NCBI RefSeq assembly: GCF_000757485.1 | Contig: NZ_JPYO01000043.1 | Span: 111,506-175,505, forward strand | Source: Achromobacter sp. RTa | GTDB lineage: Bacteria; Pseudomonadota; Gammaproteobacteria; Burkholderiales; Burkholderiaceae_B | Direction: 5' to 3' | Length of the DNA: 64,000 nucleotides | Part shown: positions 34,338 to 41,321 of the stretch, one piece after another | How positions within the stretch are numbered: the first letter of the stretch is position 1 | Layout of the letters: each line of letters starts with the position of its first letter | Made by a program: the position numbers and the translations under genes | The notes under the pieces: generated by a model | Databases searched by the model: none | What the model saw: only the letters and a program-made list of their open reading frames with translations | What the model was told of the DNA's origin: nothing

Positions 34338-35009
34338 CTAGGCTGAGGGCACTTGCGGCAGCGGAGAGCGCAGGCCCCCGAGCAGGAAACTCATCAGGCG
34401 GGGCAGCAGCAGATCCGGATTGTTGGGCTGTTCGGCTTCGTCGATGGTCCAGCCCGTCACGGAGCGCAGCAGGTCGGTGCCGATGATGGCGTACGAGGTG
34501 GCGCCCAGCATGAACTGAAAGCGCCACATGATTTCCGCCTTGGGCACGTCGGGCAGCGCCGCGAACAGCGCGTTGCGGTAGCGCTCGAGCACGTCCGCGT
34601 ACTCCTCGGCGAACAGGCCGCGGATGAAGTCCGAGGGGTCGGTCATGGTGCGTTCCAGCAGCGGCAGGAAGGTGCTGCCGGCCTGGGCCGGGTCGGCCGC
34701 CAGGCGCAGCAGCGTGCCGAAGAAGGCGTCCACGATCTGCGACGGCTTCAGGGGCTTGCCCTGGGCTTGCGCCTCCAGTTCATCCAAAAGCCGCAGGCGC
34801 TCGCGGTTCAGCACCGCCAGGCGGCGTTTGAGCACCGCTTGCACGAGTGACTCCTTGGAGCCGAAGTGATAGTTCACCGACGCAAGGTTCACGCCGGCGG
34901 CGCCCGTGATCTGCCGCATCGACGTCGCGTCGTGGCCTTGTTGCGCGAACAGGGCCTCCGCCGTATCGAGGATCGCTTCACGGGTGCTGGGGGATCTGAT
35001 TTCTTGCAT
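34338..35009 (-). CDS. TetR-family regulator of the fad operon
   Basis: A 223-aa regulator. The N-terminal helix-turn-helix (TREAILDTAEALFAQQGHDATSMRQITGAAGVNLASVNYHFGSKESLVQAVLKRR, residues about 9-62) is textbook TetR; the C-terminal part has a TetR_C family pattern (RFQFMLGATSYAI) found in fatty-acid regulators. I chose ATG 35009 with AAGGTT upstream over the ATG-type start at 35042, because a near-palindrome lies between them in promoter position. First gene of the operon, so autoregulation together with the fad genes is expected; an acyl-CoA inducer is inferred. Confidence 0.9.
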   Translation of the reverse strand: MQEIRSPSTREAILDTAEALFAQQGHDATSMRQITGAAGVNLASVNYHFGSKESLVQAVLKRRLAVLNRERLRLLDELEAQAQGKPLKPSQIVDAFFGTLLRLAADPAQAGSTFLPLLERTMTDPSDFIRGLFAEEYADVLERYRNALFAALPDVPKAEIMWRFQFMLGATSYAIIGTDLLRSVTGWTIDEAEQPNNPDLLLPRLMSFLLGGLRSPLPQVPSA

Positions 35010-35018
35010 AAGGTTGAA

Positions 35019-35036
35019 TTCAAACGTTCGTTTAAA
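35019..35036. promoter_or_regulatory. Near-palindrome upstream of tetR (candidate operator)
   Basis: TTCAAACG-TT-CGTTTAAA has 7 of 8 complementary positions per arm and sits 10-27 bases before the tetR start. TetR regulators of fatty-acid metabolism commonly bind CG-centred AAACGnnCGTTT-like sites, so this is the natural operator for the whole ten-gene operon. Confidence 0.6.
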
Positions 35037-35394
35037 AACCATTATGCGTTAGGGACGGCGGAGAAGCGAGCCTCGGCTATCCCCAATAGGGTTTACCACT
35101 AGCGTGCAGGCGCCCGGCCAGAGAGGCCCGTCCGCGGCCGCCCCAGTATCGGCCAAGCGGATGAGTTCCGCCATGCAGGCGGGCGAGCCGGCGTCTCCGC
35201 CGTTCGCGCGAATCTGAGCCTTTTGTCCTCGGACTGCCGCTCTAGGATAAATGTGGTCTGGAAGACAAGCCAAAAACACCGCAGTATCAGCGCGAGGACT
35301 CGAATGCGCGGCACTCACAAGACCGGCATGCATGGCTAGCCCGTTCGCCGTACGGGCAGCGGATGCGAACTCGCCCGACACAGGAGCAGGAGAA
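35037..35394. other. Non-coding region between tetR and the GINT1-like gene
   Basis: About 360 bases with no gene I can support. It should hold the tetR promoter at the left and the promoter of the plus-strand gene at the right. A short inverted repeat GCCCGT-TCGCCGT-ACGGGC lies at about 35339-35357 within the leader. An in-frame extension of the next gene from 35251 is open but low-complexity and not counted. Confidence 0.5.
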
Positions 35395-36999
35395 ATGAAG
35401 ACCTACAGAGTGGGACTGCTGGTTGATGGGTATGAGCAGCCCGGCTGGATGCATGAGATGGTCGAGTGGCTTCGGCACAGCCAGGATTTCGATTTGGCTG
35501 CTTTGCTGGTGATGAACGGGTCGTCCAGCGACAGGTCGCCCCGCCTGGGCGTGAAAGCCCTGTTCGGCACCTTGTCCCGTCTGGAGTCTCGGCTGCTGCC
35601 CGCCAAACAGCGCGAAATGCTGGCCTGCCACGACATGCGCGACAGCATGCCGCCGGACACGGCCGCCGTCGTATCCCTGGAACCGGATGCCGCCGCGGCG
35701 GAGGCGCGCGACGAAGTGGCGGCAATGGGGCTGGATCTGGTGATCACGCTGGGCGCGCCGCCGGCTTCGCGCGAACAGATGGTGGGCTGGGCGCGGCTGG
35801 GCGTATGGCAGTTGAGTTATTCGGACATTGCGGTGGCGACCAGCCGGTATGCCGGTTTCTGGGAGGTCTATCAACGCGAAGACCACACCACGGTAAAGCT
35901 CTGGCGCGTCGGCGCCAGGCTGGAAGAGGACGAATTGCTGGACCAGCGCAGTTTCAATACCGAAGTGTTCTGGCTGAAGAATCAGGCCCGTGCGTTCAGC
36001 CTGGGAAATCTCATGGCCTTCGACGCGCTCCAGGCGCTGGTCCGCGCCAGGCAAGCCGCGGCGCCGCCCGGCATGCAGATCATGAGCGGCCAGCGCCGGG
36101 ACGATCCGGTCGAGTGGAATAGCGCCGCCTATATCGCGCGCCAGGCCTGGTTAATGTCGGATTTGATTGTGCGCCGCGTCATGAAGCGCAACATACGCTG
36201 GCGGATCGGTATGTTTCCATCGGCCAGGCAACAAGCGGTGGTATCCGAGGCCATGGTGCTGCAGCCTCCCAAGGGTAGATTCTTCGCGGATCCGTTCGTA
36301 TATACCCAGGATAAAAAGCCATATATATTTTTCGAGGATTACGATTTTAATTCCCGCAAGGGGACGATCTCCGTCGCGACCTACTCCGACGGGGCTTTCC
36401 GCCTGCTGGGGACGGCCTTGAACCTGCCGTACCACCTATCGTTTCCGTATATATTCGAGCATGAGGGCGTTACCTATATGGTGCCGGAGACCTGCGGAAA
36501 TCGTAGTATAGAGCTATGGAAATGCACGGAATTTCCGCTCAAGTGGGAGTTGGATGTTAATCTGATGACTAATATATCCGCGGTGGATACCATTATTTTC
36601 AAGCACGGCGAATATTGGTGGCTATTAACAAATATCGATCGCACAGACGGGCAAAGCCACTGCGATGAATTATTCGCCTTTTTCGCCGATTCACCGCGCT
36701 CAACGGAATGGACGCCGCATGCCTGCAACCCCATCGTCCGCAACCCGATGCGTGCCCGCAACGCCGGGATCGTTGTGTCGCCTGGCGGGGAAGTGATGCG
36801 CTGCGCCCAATACCAGGGCTTCTGCCACTACGGCAAGGGCGTTTCGCTGAACCGGATCGAAGAGCTCTCACCCTCCACGTATGTGGAAACGGACGGCGAA
36901 ATCCACTACGCCAGTTTCCTGAGAAAGCGTCATGCTTCAATGCACCATTGGCACCACCAGGGGGGGCATACGGTATTTGATTTCGCCTATATGGAGTAA
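35395..36999 (+). CDS. Formyltransferase-like N-terminus with GINT1-type beta-propeller C-terminal region
   Basis: A 534-aa protein. Residues 1-230 begin TYRVGLLVDGYEQPGWMHEMV and include LDLVITLGAPP, resembling the formyltransferase-type N-domain found in some polysaccharide-locus proteins. Residues about 290-534 contain FFADPFVYTQDKKPYIFFEDYD and VTYMVPETCGNRSIELWKC, the pattern of the glucosamine-inositolphosphorylceramide-transferase-1 N-terminal (five-bladed propeller) family. ATG 35395 follows AGGAGAA. The stretch 36290-36720 is strikingly AT-rich (20 G/C in 36301-36360) compared with its surroundings, suggesting acquired DNA. Placement at the exopolysaccharide locus suggests sugar modification; the activity is unproven. 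Confidence 0.65.
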   Translation: MKTYRVGLLVDGYEQPGWMHEMVEWLRHSQDFDLAALLVMNGSSSDRSPRLGVKALFGTLSRLESRLLPAKQREMLACHDMRDSMPPDTAAVVSLEPDAAAAEARDEVAAMGLDLVITLGAPPASREQMVGWARLGVWQLSYSDIAVATSRYAGFWEVYQREDHTTVKLWRVGARLEEDELLDQRSFNTEVFWLKNQARAFSLGNLMAFDALQALVRARQAAAPPGMQIMSGQRRDDPVEWNSAAYIARQAWLMSDLIVRRVMKRNIRWRIGMFPSARQQAVVSEAMVLQPPKGRFFADPFVYTQDKKPYIFFEDYDFNSRKGTISVATYSDGAFRLLGTALNLPYHLSFPYIFEHEGVTYMVPETCGNRSIELWKCTEFPLKWELDVNLMTNISAVDTIIFKHGEYWWLLTNIDRTDGQSHCDELFAFFADSPRSTEWTPHACNPIVRNPMRARNAGIVVSPGGEVMRCAQYQGFCHYGKGVSLNRIEELSPSTYVETDGEIHYASFLRKRHASMHHWHHQGGHTVFDFAYME

Positions 37000-37120
37000 A
37001 TCATGCTGGCGGCGCACAAATTAAAATGTTACCCATATTTCGAATACGGAAAGCGCGCACGGGCATGATGTGTCCGTGGAAACATATAGACAGCTATCGG
37101 ACCCGATATCGGCGGTTCAT

Positions 37121-37159
37121 GGCCGCGTCCGGCGGATGCCCGGGGGCGGCCTTTTTCTT
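37121..37159 (+). terminator. Probable rho-independent terminator after the GINT1-like gene
   Basis: GGCCGC (37121-37126) pairs with GCGGCC (37146-37151), with a partly paired G/C-rich interior, and is followed directly by TTTTTCTT. It lies 121 bases after the stop of the plus-strand gene. This is the best intrinsic terminator in the window by eye. Confidence 0.55.
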
Positions 37160-37564
37160 GGCCGTGACAGCTGCGGCTCCGCCGGAATAGGGCACCGCCC
37201 AGGCCTGTCTTCATAGGGAAAACGGCGTTTGCGCCGCAGGAAGCGCTGGTGAAAACCCTAGCGCCCGAAAGGACGAAAGCGACATCTCATCCTGATTTAC
37301 GGCAGTGATTAAGGCTAACGAATGATTTCTGTTTTTGTCGGATTATATCGCCCCGAAACGTCTTGATTTTGCCAATTTCGAACCATAAGATGGGTCCATG
37401 CCATCCGTTATGTTGGCTACCAAAGTCTCCCAGCCCAAACGCCCCGGTGCGGCTTCATTAGATATTCCGGGATATTGCGGACCACCCCCGCAGGGCTGGA
37501 AAAAAAATAGTCTTCAGCACAGCGAAGATCCCTTCTAGGCCCGTCGAAAAACCGGGAGGACACC
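37160..37564. other. Non-coding leader region upstream of the first LuxR-type gene
   Basis: No gene supported. Two hairpins occur close together: CGGCG-TTTG-CGCCG (37223-37236) and GCGCT...AGCGC (37243-37264). An AT-rich promoter-like stretch follows at about 37300-37390. The ribosome site GGGAGGA precedes ATG 37565. The long leader, over 300 bases, suggests regulation but matches no riboswitch class I can name. Confidence 0.4.
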
Positions 37565-38314
37565 ATGGCCAAGATGGTCCTGATTGAAGCCCATCCGCTC
37601 TTGCGGTTGGGGTTGTGGCAGATTCTTAGCAAGTTGGATGATGTGTGGGAAATCGAGGGGATGGGCCTGGCGGATGTATCCAAGGCCGATGGCGTGCATG
37701 CGGGTGCCGATCTCCTCATCTATGGGTTGCCGGTGGACACCGACGAGGCCTGGAGCGCTTTGCATGAGATCCAGCGCGTCCTTACGCCGAAGCGGATCCT
37801 GCTGTTGACGGACGTCATGCCGTTGCCCATGCCGGTACAGGGCCTGCCTGGCGCCAGCGTGTATGGTTGCCTGATGAAAACGGCCTCGGTCGAAATCCTG
37901 GAGGCGGCGATCCGCCTGGTCATGGCTGGCGGGCAGTGCTTCCCCAGCGAACAGGCCTTGCAGGCGCCCGCGCAAGCGGTCTGCGCGCTGCCCGCCCGGG
38001 ATGCCGAAGACACCGTGGCCAAGGGCGCGATGCCCGTCAGCGCGGGAGCCCAGCTGCTGCAGATCACGCCGCGCCAGTATGAGGTGCTGGTGCTCCTGGC
38101 CCGCGGCTATCCGATCAAGACGGTCAGCAGGATGCTCAATATTTCGGTGGCCACGGCGAAGACGCACGCTTGCACGCTGTACCAAAGGTTGCATGTCAAG
38201 AACAAGGGCGAAGCCGTGTACGCGGCGCTGCAACGCGGCGCGACCCTGGAATGGCATGAGCCCAACGGCAGGGATGTGGACGCCGGGCAGATTTATGGTC
38301 GCAAGGTTGGATGA
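37565..38314 (+). CDS. NarL/LuxR-family regulator with receiver domain lacking the phospho-acceptor Asp
   Basis: A 249-aa two-domain regulator. The N-terminal fold follows a receiver domain (MVLIEAHPLLRLGLWQIL; LLLTDV with the conserved Thr; GCLMKTAS with Lys105), but the residue aligned with Asp54 is Gly54 (DLLIYGLP), and the acidic pair near residue 8 is Glu-Ala. The C-terminal LuxR helix-turn-helix is intact (ITPRQYEVLVLLARGYPIKTVS, SVATAKTHACTLYQRL). Classical phosphorylation is therefore unlikely; regulation may be by ligand, partner or abundance. Its paralogue lies 357 bases downstream on the same strand. The two probably act on the exopolysaccharide genes, which is inference. Confidence 0.85.
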   Translation: MAKMVLIEAHPLLRLGLWQILSKLDDVWEIEGMGLADVSKADGVHAGADLLIYGLPVDTDEAWSALHEIQRVLTPKRILLLTDVMPLPMPVQGLPGASVYGCLMKTASVEILEAAIRLVMAGGQCFPSEQALQAPAQAVCALPARDAEDTVAKGAMPVSAGAQLLQITPRQYEVLVLLARGYPIKTVSRMLNISVATAKTHACTLYQRLHVKNKGEAVYAALQRGATLEWHEPNGRDVDAGQIYGRKVG

Positions 38315-38671
38315 GGTTGTGGGTCGCGCAGCCTGCCCCGGCAGCCTGGAACGCAAGTTTCATGGCTGCCGGGTCCGCGCATAGCCATCGCGGCTACGTC
38401 TTACATAGCAGTGCGGTGGTTGCAGTGCAACGGCATTCCTCCACCATTCATCCACCTGAACGAGATTCAGCGAACGTAGCCGCTGATAGCATGGGTTGTG
38501 TCCGCTAGCATGGGTTGACAGGGCGATCCACCACCGCCTCGCCAATTCGATCCGATGCGGTGGACGAGCTTCCCGTGAGGCCGGTGGCGCAAGCAGCCTG
38601 TCATTGCAGCGACGATGCGCCAGCGTCATGGGAACCGTGTATGGGCCACGTGTCACAAGGTTCCCTCCGGG
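38315..38671. other. Non-coding region between the two LuxR-type genes
   Basis: No gene supported. It holds two exact copies of TAGCATGGGTTG (38487-38498 and 38506-38517), spaced 19 bases start to start, each preceded by a GCT-containing stretch. Two helical turns between copies suits a dimeric activator upstream of the second regulator gene. An in-frame upstream extension of the second gene (from 38615) is possible but lacks a ribosome site. Confidence 0.45.
38487..38517. repeat. 12-bp direct repeat pair (candidate activator site)
   Basis: TAGCATGGGTTG occurs twice with a 19-base period, about 155-185 bases before the second LuxR-type start. The distance matches roughly two helical turns. 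No other copy was noticed in the neighbouring intergenic regions. Confidence 0.5.
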
Positions 38672-39340
38672 ATGACAACCGTACTGATCGAAGACTACGC
38701 TCTGCTTCGTGTCGCGATCCAGCATGTGCTGGAGCGTGTGCGCAACGCCGACGACATCCTGGCCATCTCGCCAGCGCATCTGCTCAATATGTCCAGCTCG
38801 ATCAACCGCCCAGTGGAATTGCTGGTCGTGGGTTGCAGCGGCCTGGCGGAACAGGACGTCGGGCTCCTGTCGCAGTCGATGGCATTTTTCATGCCCCGGC
38901 TGGTCCTCGTGCTCTATTCCGTGCTGGACCAGGGCGTCATGGCGGCGTGTGCGCGCGCCGGCGTCGCCGGCTACCTGCCGAAGGCGTCCAACCCGGACGC
39001 GCTAGCCGCCGCGGTGAGCCTGGTGCTTGCGGGAGGGGAGTGCTATCCGCAGCCCATTGCCCGGCCGCAAGGCGCCGCGCATGCTCCGACGCCGGAACTA
39101 CGCGAATTGACGCAAAGGCAGGAAGAGATCCTGCAGCTGCTGGTGCAGGGCAAGACCATGCGGGAGATCGGCGAGCAGGTAGGCATTTCGGTGGCGACCG
39201 TAAAAAGCCACGCGCGCACCCTGTACTGGAAACTCAATGCGCGCAACCAGGCCGAAGCGGCCTACATAGCCGTGCAGATGGGATTGGTGAGAAGCGGCGC
39301 CCAGCCGCCCGCGCCCGCCAAGCACAATTCGAACCCGTAG
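38672..39340 (+). CDS. NarL/LuxR-family regulator with receiver domain lacking the phospho-acceptor Asp (paralogue)
   Basis: A 222-aa regulator from ATG 38672 (MTTVLIEDYALLRVAIQHVL). As in the first regulator, the receiver fold is recognisable (AGVAGYLPKAS with Lys104), but the position aligned with Asp54 is Gly54 (ELLVVGCSG). The LuxR helix-turn-helix is intact (LTQRQEEILQLLVQGKTMREIG, SVATVKSHARTLYWKL). The shared replacement of Asp by Gly in both proteins argues for descent from one phosphorylation-independent ancestor. Its TAG stop lies inside the first four bases of a 184-bp inverted repeat. Confidence 0.85.
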   Translation: MTTVLIEDYALLRVAIQHVLERVRNADDILAISPAHLLNMSSSINRPVELLVVGCSGLAEQDVGLLSQSMAFFMPRLVLVLYSVLDQGVMAACARAGVAGYLPKASNPDALAAAVSLVLAGGECYPQPIARPQGAAHAPTPELRELTQRQEEILQLLVQGKTMREIGEQVGISVATVKSHARTLYWKLNARNQAEAAYIAVQMGLVRSGAQPPAPAKHNSNP

Positions 39341-39520
39341 GATGGGTGCAGCGCGAGAGTTCCTAGGCAAGAACGCAGGCTCCCAGCGCGCGTAACCCAT
39401 GCGGCCGCAATCGGCTGTTTTCCGACCCGTGCCGGGCACTGTCTGCCCACGGCCGCATGGGTTACGCGCGCTCGACATCAGAGTTCTTGCTCAAGAACTC
39501 TCGCGCTGCACCCATCCTAC
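39337..39520. repeat. 184-bp nested inverted repeat carrying the stop codons of both flanking genes
   Basis: Outer arms 39337-39362 and 39495-39520 are perfect 26-bp complements (beginning GTAGGATGGGTGCAGC). Inside are GCAAGAAC/GTTCTTGC (39367-39374, 39483-39490) and a perfect 23-bp pair 39385-39407/39450-39472, leaving a 42-base loop. The terminal GTAG gives the TAG stop of the upstream regulator on the plus strand and of wcaI on the minus strand. It could act as a bidirectional terminator and looks like a small mobile palindromic element; GTAGGATGGG-type ends are reminiscent of dispersed repeats in proteobacteria. No transposase inside. Confidence 0.8.
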
Positions 39521-40764
39521 GCTTCTCGCGCGGCGGGCTTGTCCTTGGAGGCCAAGACGGCCTCGAATTCGCGTTCTGCGGCGCCGAGCACCGCGTCGAC
39601 GTGCAGATGGGCCTGCGCGTACTGGCGCGCGGCGGCGCCCAGCGTTTCGCGCATGCGCGCGTTGTAGCCGAGCTTGCGCACCGCTTCCGCCATGGCCGCT
39701 CCATCTTCGGGCGGCGTCACGAGGCCGCAGTGTTCCACCACGGAGGCCAGTTCAGTGCCTGGCGCCGCGCCGCATACCACGGGCCGGCCACTGGCCAGCA
39801 TGCCCGTCAGCTTGGAAGGCATCACCAGGTCGGCAGCGCCGGCGCGCTGCGGCAGCAGATGGATGTCGGCGGTATTGAGCAGTTCGCCCAGCCGTTCAGC
39901 CGGCTGCAGGTCGAGAAAGCGGACGCGGGGCAGGCCCTGGCACCGGGCCTCGAGCGGAGCGCGTTCCGGGCCCTGGCCGCAGAACACGAACCACAGGCGA
40001 TGCTCGCGGCTGAGGCGCCGCGCCACGTCCGCCAGCGTCTGCAGGCCCTGCTTGCCTCCCATGTTCCCCGAGTACAGCGCAACCACGGCATTTTCCGGTA
40101 TGCCCAGTTCGGCGCGGTAGTCGCCGCCGTCACGCGGCGCGATCGCATCCACGTCGATCCAATTGGGCAGCAGCACCGCGCGGCCTGGCTCCACGCCCTT
40201 GGCCAGCGCCAGGTCCAGCATGCGGTTCGAAATCGTGGAGACGCGGTCGAAGCGGCGCATCAGCCAGCTCTCGGCCCGCCGCACGGCGGCGCGCAGGCCG
40301 GCACCCTTGAGCAGCCCCAGCTCGAAAGCGGCATCGACTTCGTAGTCCTGGATATGCAGCCATGCGCGGGCGCCGCAAAGCCGCGCCGCCAGCCAGGCTG
40401 CGGGCGCGCAGAAGAGCGCGGGCTCGACCACGAGTATGACGTCGGGGCGTCCGGCGGCGGCGCGCAGCAGCGAGGGCAGGCTGGACAGGGCGAAGCTCGC
40501 AAGGTGGATCAGCCGCTTGAGCCCGCCTGGCTTGCCGGGAACCCAGAGCGGCGCCCGGCGCACGGTGACGCCGCGCCGCAGTTCTTTGCGGTAGCGGCCC
40601 GCCCGGTAGCTTGCGTGCACTTCCCACTGGGGGTAGTAGGGCGGGGCGGTTACCGCGCTGACTTCATGGCCGCGTGCGGCCAGCCATTCGGCCATCTCGG
40701 CGCTGTACTTGCCGATGCCGGTGAGCTCGGGCGCGTAGTTGATGCCGTAGATGAGGATTTTCAT
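39517..40764 (-). CDS. wcaI: WcaI-family colanic acid glycosyltransferase (GT4)
   Basis: A 415-aa GT-B fold glycosyltransferase. The N-terminus ILIYGINYAPELTGIGKYSAEMAEWLAARGHEV is the WcaI signature; the C-terminal donor domain has VALYSGNMGGKQGLQTL, VFCGQGPER and LPQRAGAADLVMPSKLTGMLASGRPVV. WcaI adds a sugar (in E. coli a fucose-linked step) to the lipid-linked repeat. ATG 40764 overlaps the wcaF stop; the longer in-frame start at 40815 lies within wcaF. Last gene of the minus-strand operon; its stop falls in the inverted repeat. Confidence 0.9.
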   Translation of the reverse strand: MKILIYGINYAPELTGIGKYSAEMAEWLAARGHEVSAVTAPPYYPQWEVHASYRAGRYRKELRRGVTVRRAPLWVPGKPGGLKRLIHLASFALSSLPSLLRAAAGRPDVILVVEPALFCAPAAWLAARLCGARAWLHIQDYEVDAAFELGLLKGAGLRAAVRRAESWLMRRFDRVSTISNRMLDLALAKGVEPGRAVLLPNWIDVDAIAPRDGGDYRAELGIPENAVVALYSGNMGGKQGLQTLADVARRLSREHRLWFVFCGQGPERAPLEARCQGLPRVRFLDLQPAERLGELLNTADIHLLPQRAGAADLVMPSKLTGMLASGRPVVCGAAPGTELASVVEHCGLVTPPEDGAAMAEAVRKLGYNARMRETLGAAARQYAQAHLHVDAVLGAAEREFEAVLASKDKPAAREA

Positions 40765-41321
40765 GCCGGCCCCGCCTTGCGGGACCGGACGGGGCGGCAA
40801 GGATTGCCGTGGCACACCATGGCGGGCGGCATGTTGCGGAATACGGAGCTGCGGGCTCCGATCACGGCCTCCCGCCCGATGGTCACGCCGGGGCCGACGA
40901 ACACGTCGGTCGCGACCCAGGCGCCTTCCTCGACGCGCACGGCGCGTTCGCGCAGGGGAAATTCGGGCTGCCCGGCATCATGGTCGGCCGCGCACAGATA
41001 GCTGCGCTGCGAAACCACCGCATGGGCGCCGATGTGGATGGGGCCCAGGCTGTAGATCACGGCCTCGTCGCCGATCCAGGCATAGTCGCCGATCTCCACC
41101 TTCCAGGGGTAGGTCACCGTGGCGGTGGGGCGGATCAGCACCTTGCGTCCGATGCGGGCGCCGAAGCAGCGCAGCAGCCACCGGCGGAATCCGTAAGCGA
41201 CTTGCGGCGACCAGCGGAACAGGGTTCCCTGCACCATCCACCACAGCTGCACGGTCAGCGCGGAGCGGCCGCGCTGGCCGGGCGCCAGCGCAAAGCGGTC
41301 GAGACGCTGGAGGGCGCTCAT
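40761..41321 (-). CDS. wcaF: WcaF-type O-acetyltransferase (left-handed beta-helix)
   Basis: A 186-aa hexapeptide-repeat acyltransferase. IRPTATVTYPWKVEIGDYAWIGDEAVIYSLGPIHIGAHAVVSQRSYLCAADHD contains the hexapeptide coils and the catalytic-type His in AADHD, followed by GAWVATDVFVGPGVTIGREAVIGARSSVFRNMPP. This fits putative colanic acid biosynthesis acetyltransferases that acetylate the repeat unit. Start and stop overlap both neighbours by 4 bases (ATGA), so translation is tightly coupled. Confidence 0.9.
   Translation of the reverse strand: MSALQRLDRFALAPGQRGRSALTVQLWWMVQGTLFRWSPQVAYGFRRWLLRCFGARIGRKVLIRPTATVTYPWKVEIGDYAWIGDEAVIYSLGPIHIGAHAVVSQRSYLCAADHDAGQPEFPLRERAVRVEEGAWVATDVFVGPGVTIGREAVIGARSSVFRNMPPAMVCHGNPCRPVRSRKAGPA

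Noticed and set aside
30986..34486. 1166-codon open frame on the plus strand opposite thiolase and fadE
   Set aside because: Antisense to well-supported fad genes and low-complexity (Gly/Arg/His/Ala); no family features.
37160..37300. Possible riboswitch (c-di-GMP or guanidine class) upstream of the first LuxR-type gene
   Set aside because: Two hairpins are present but the conserved core bases of GEMM or mini-ykkC motifs are missing.
39337..39520. Insertion sequence or transposon remnant with a gene inside the inverted repeat
   Set aside because: The palindrome is only 184 bp, with a 42-base loop, so no transposase or other coding region can fit.
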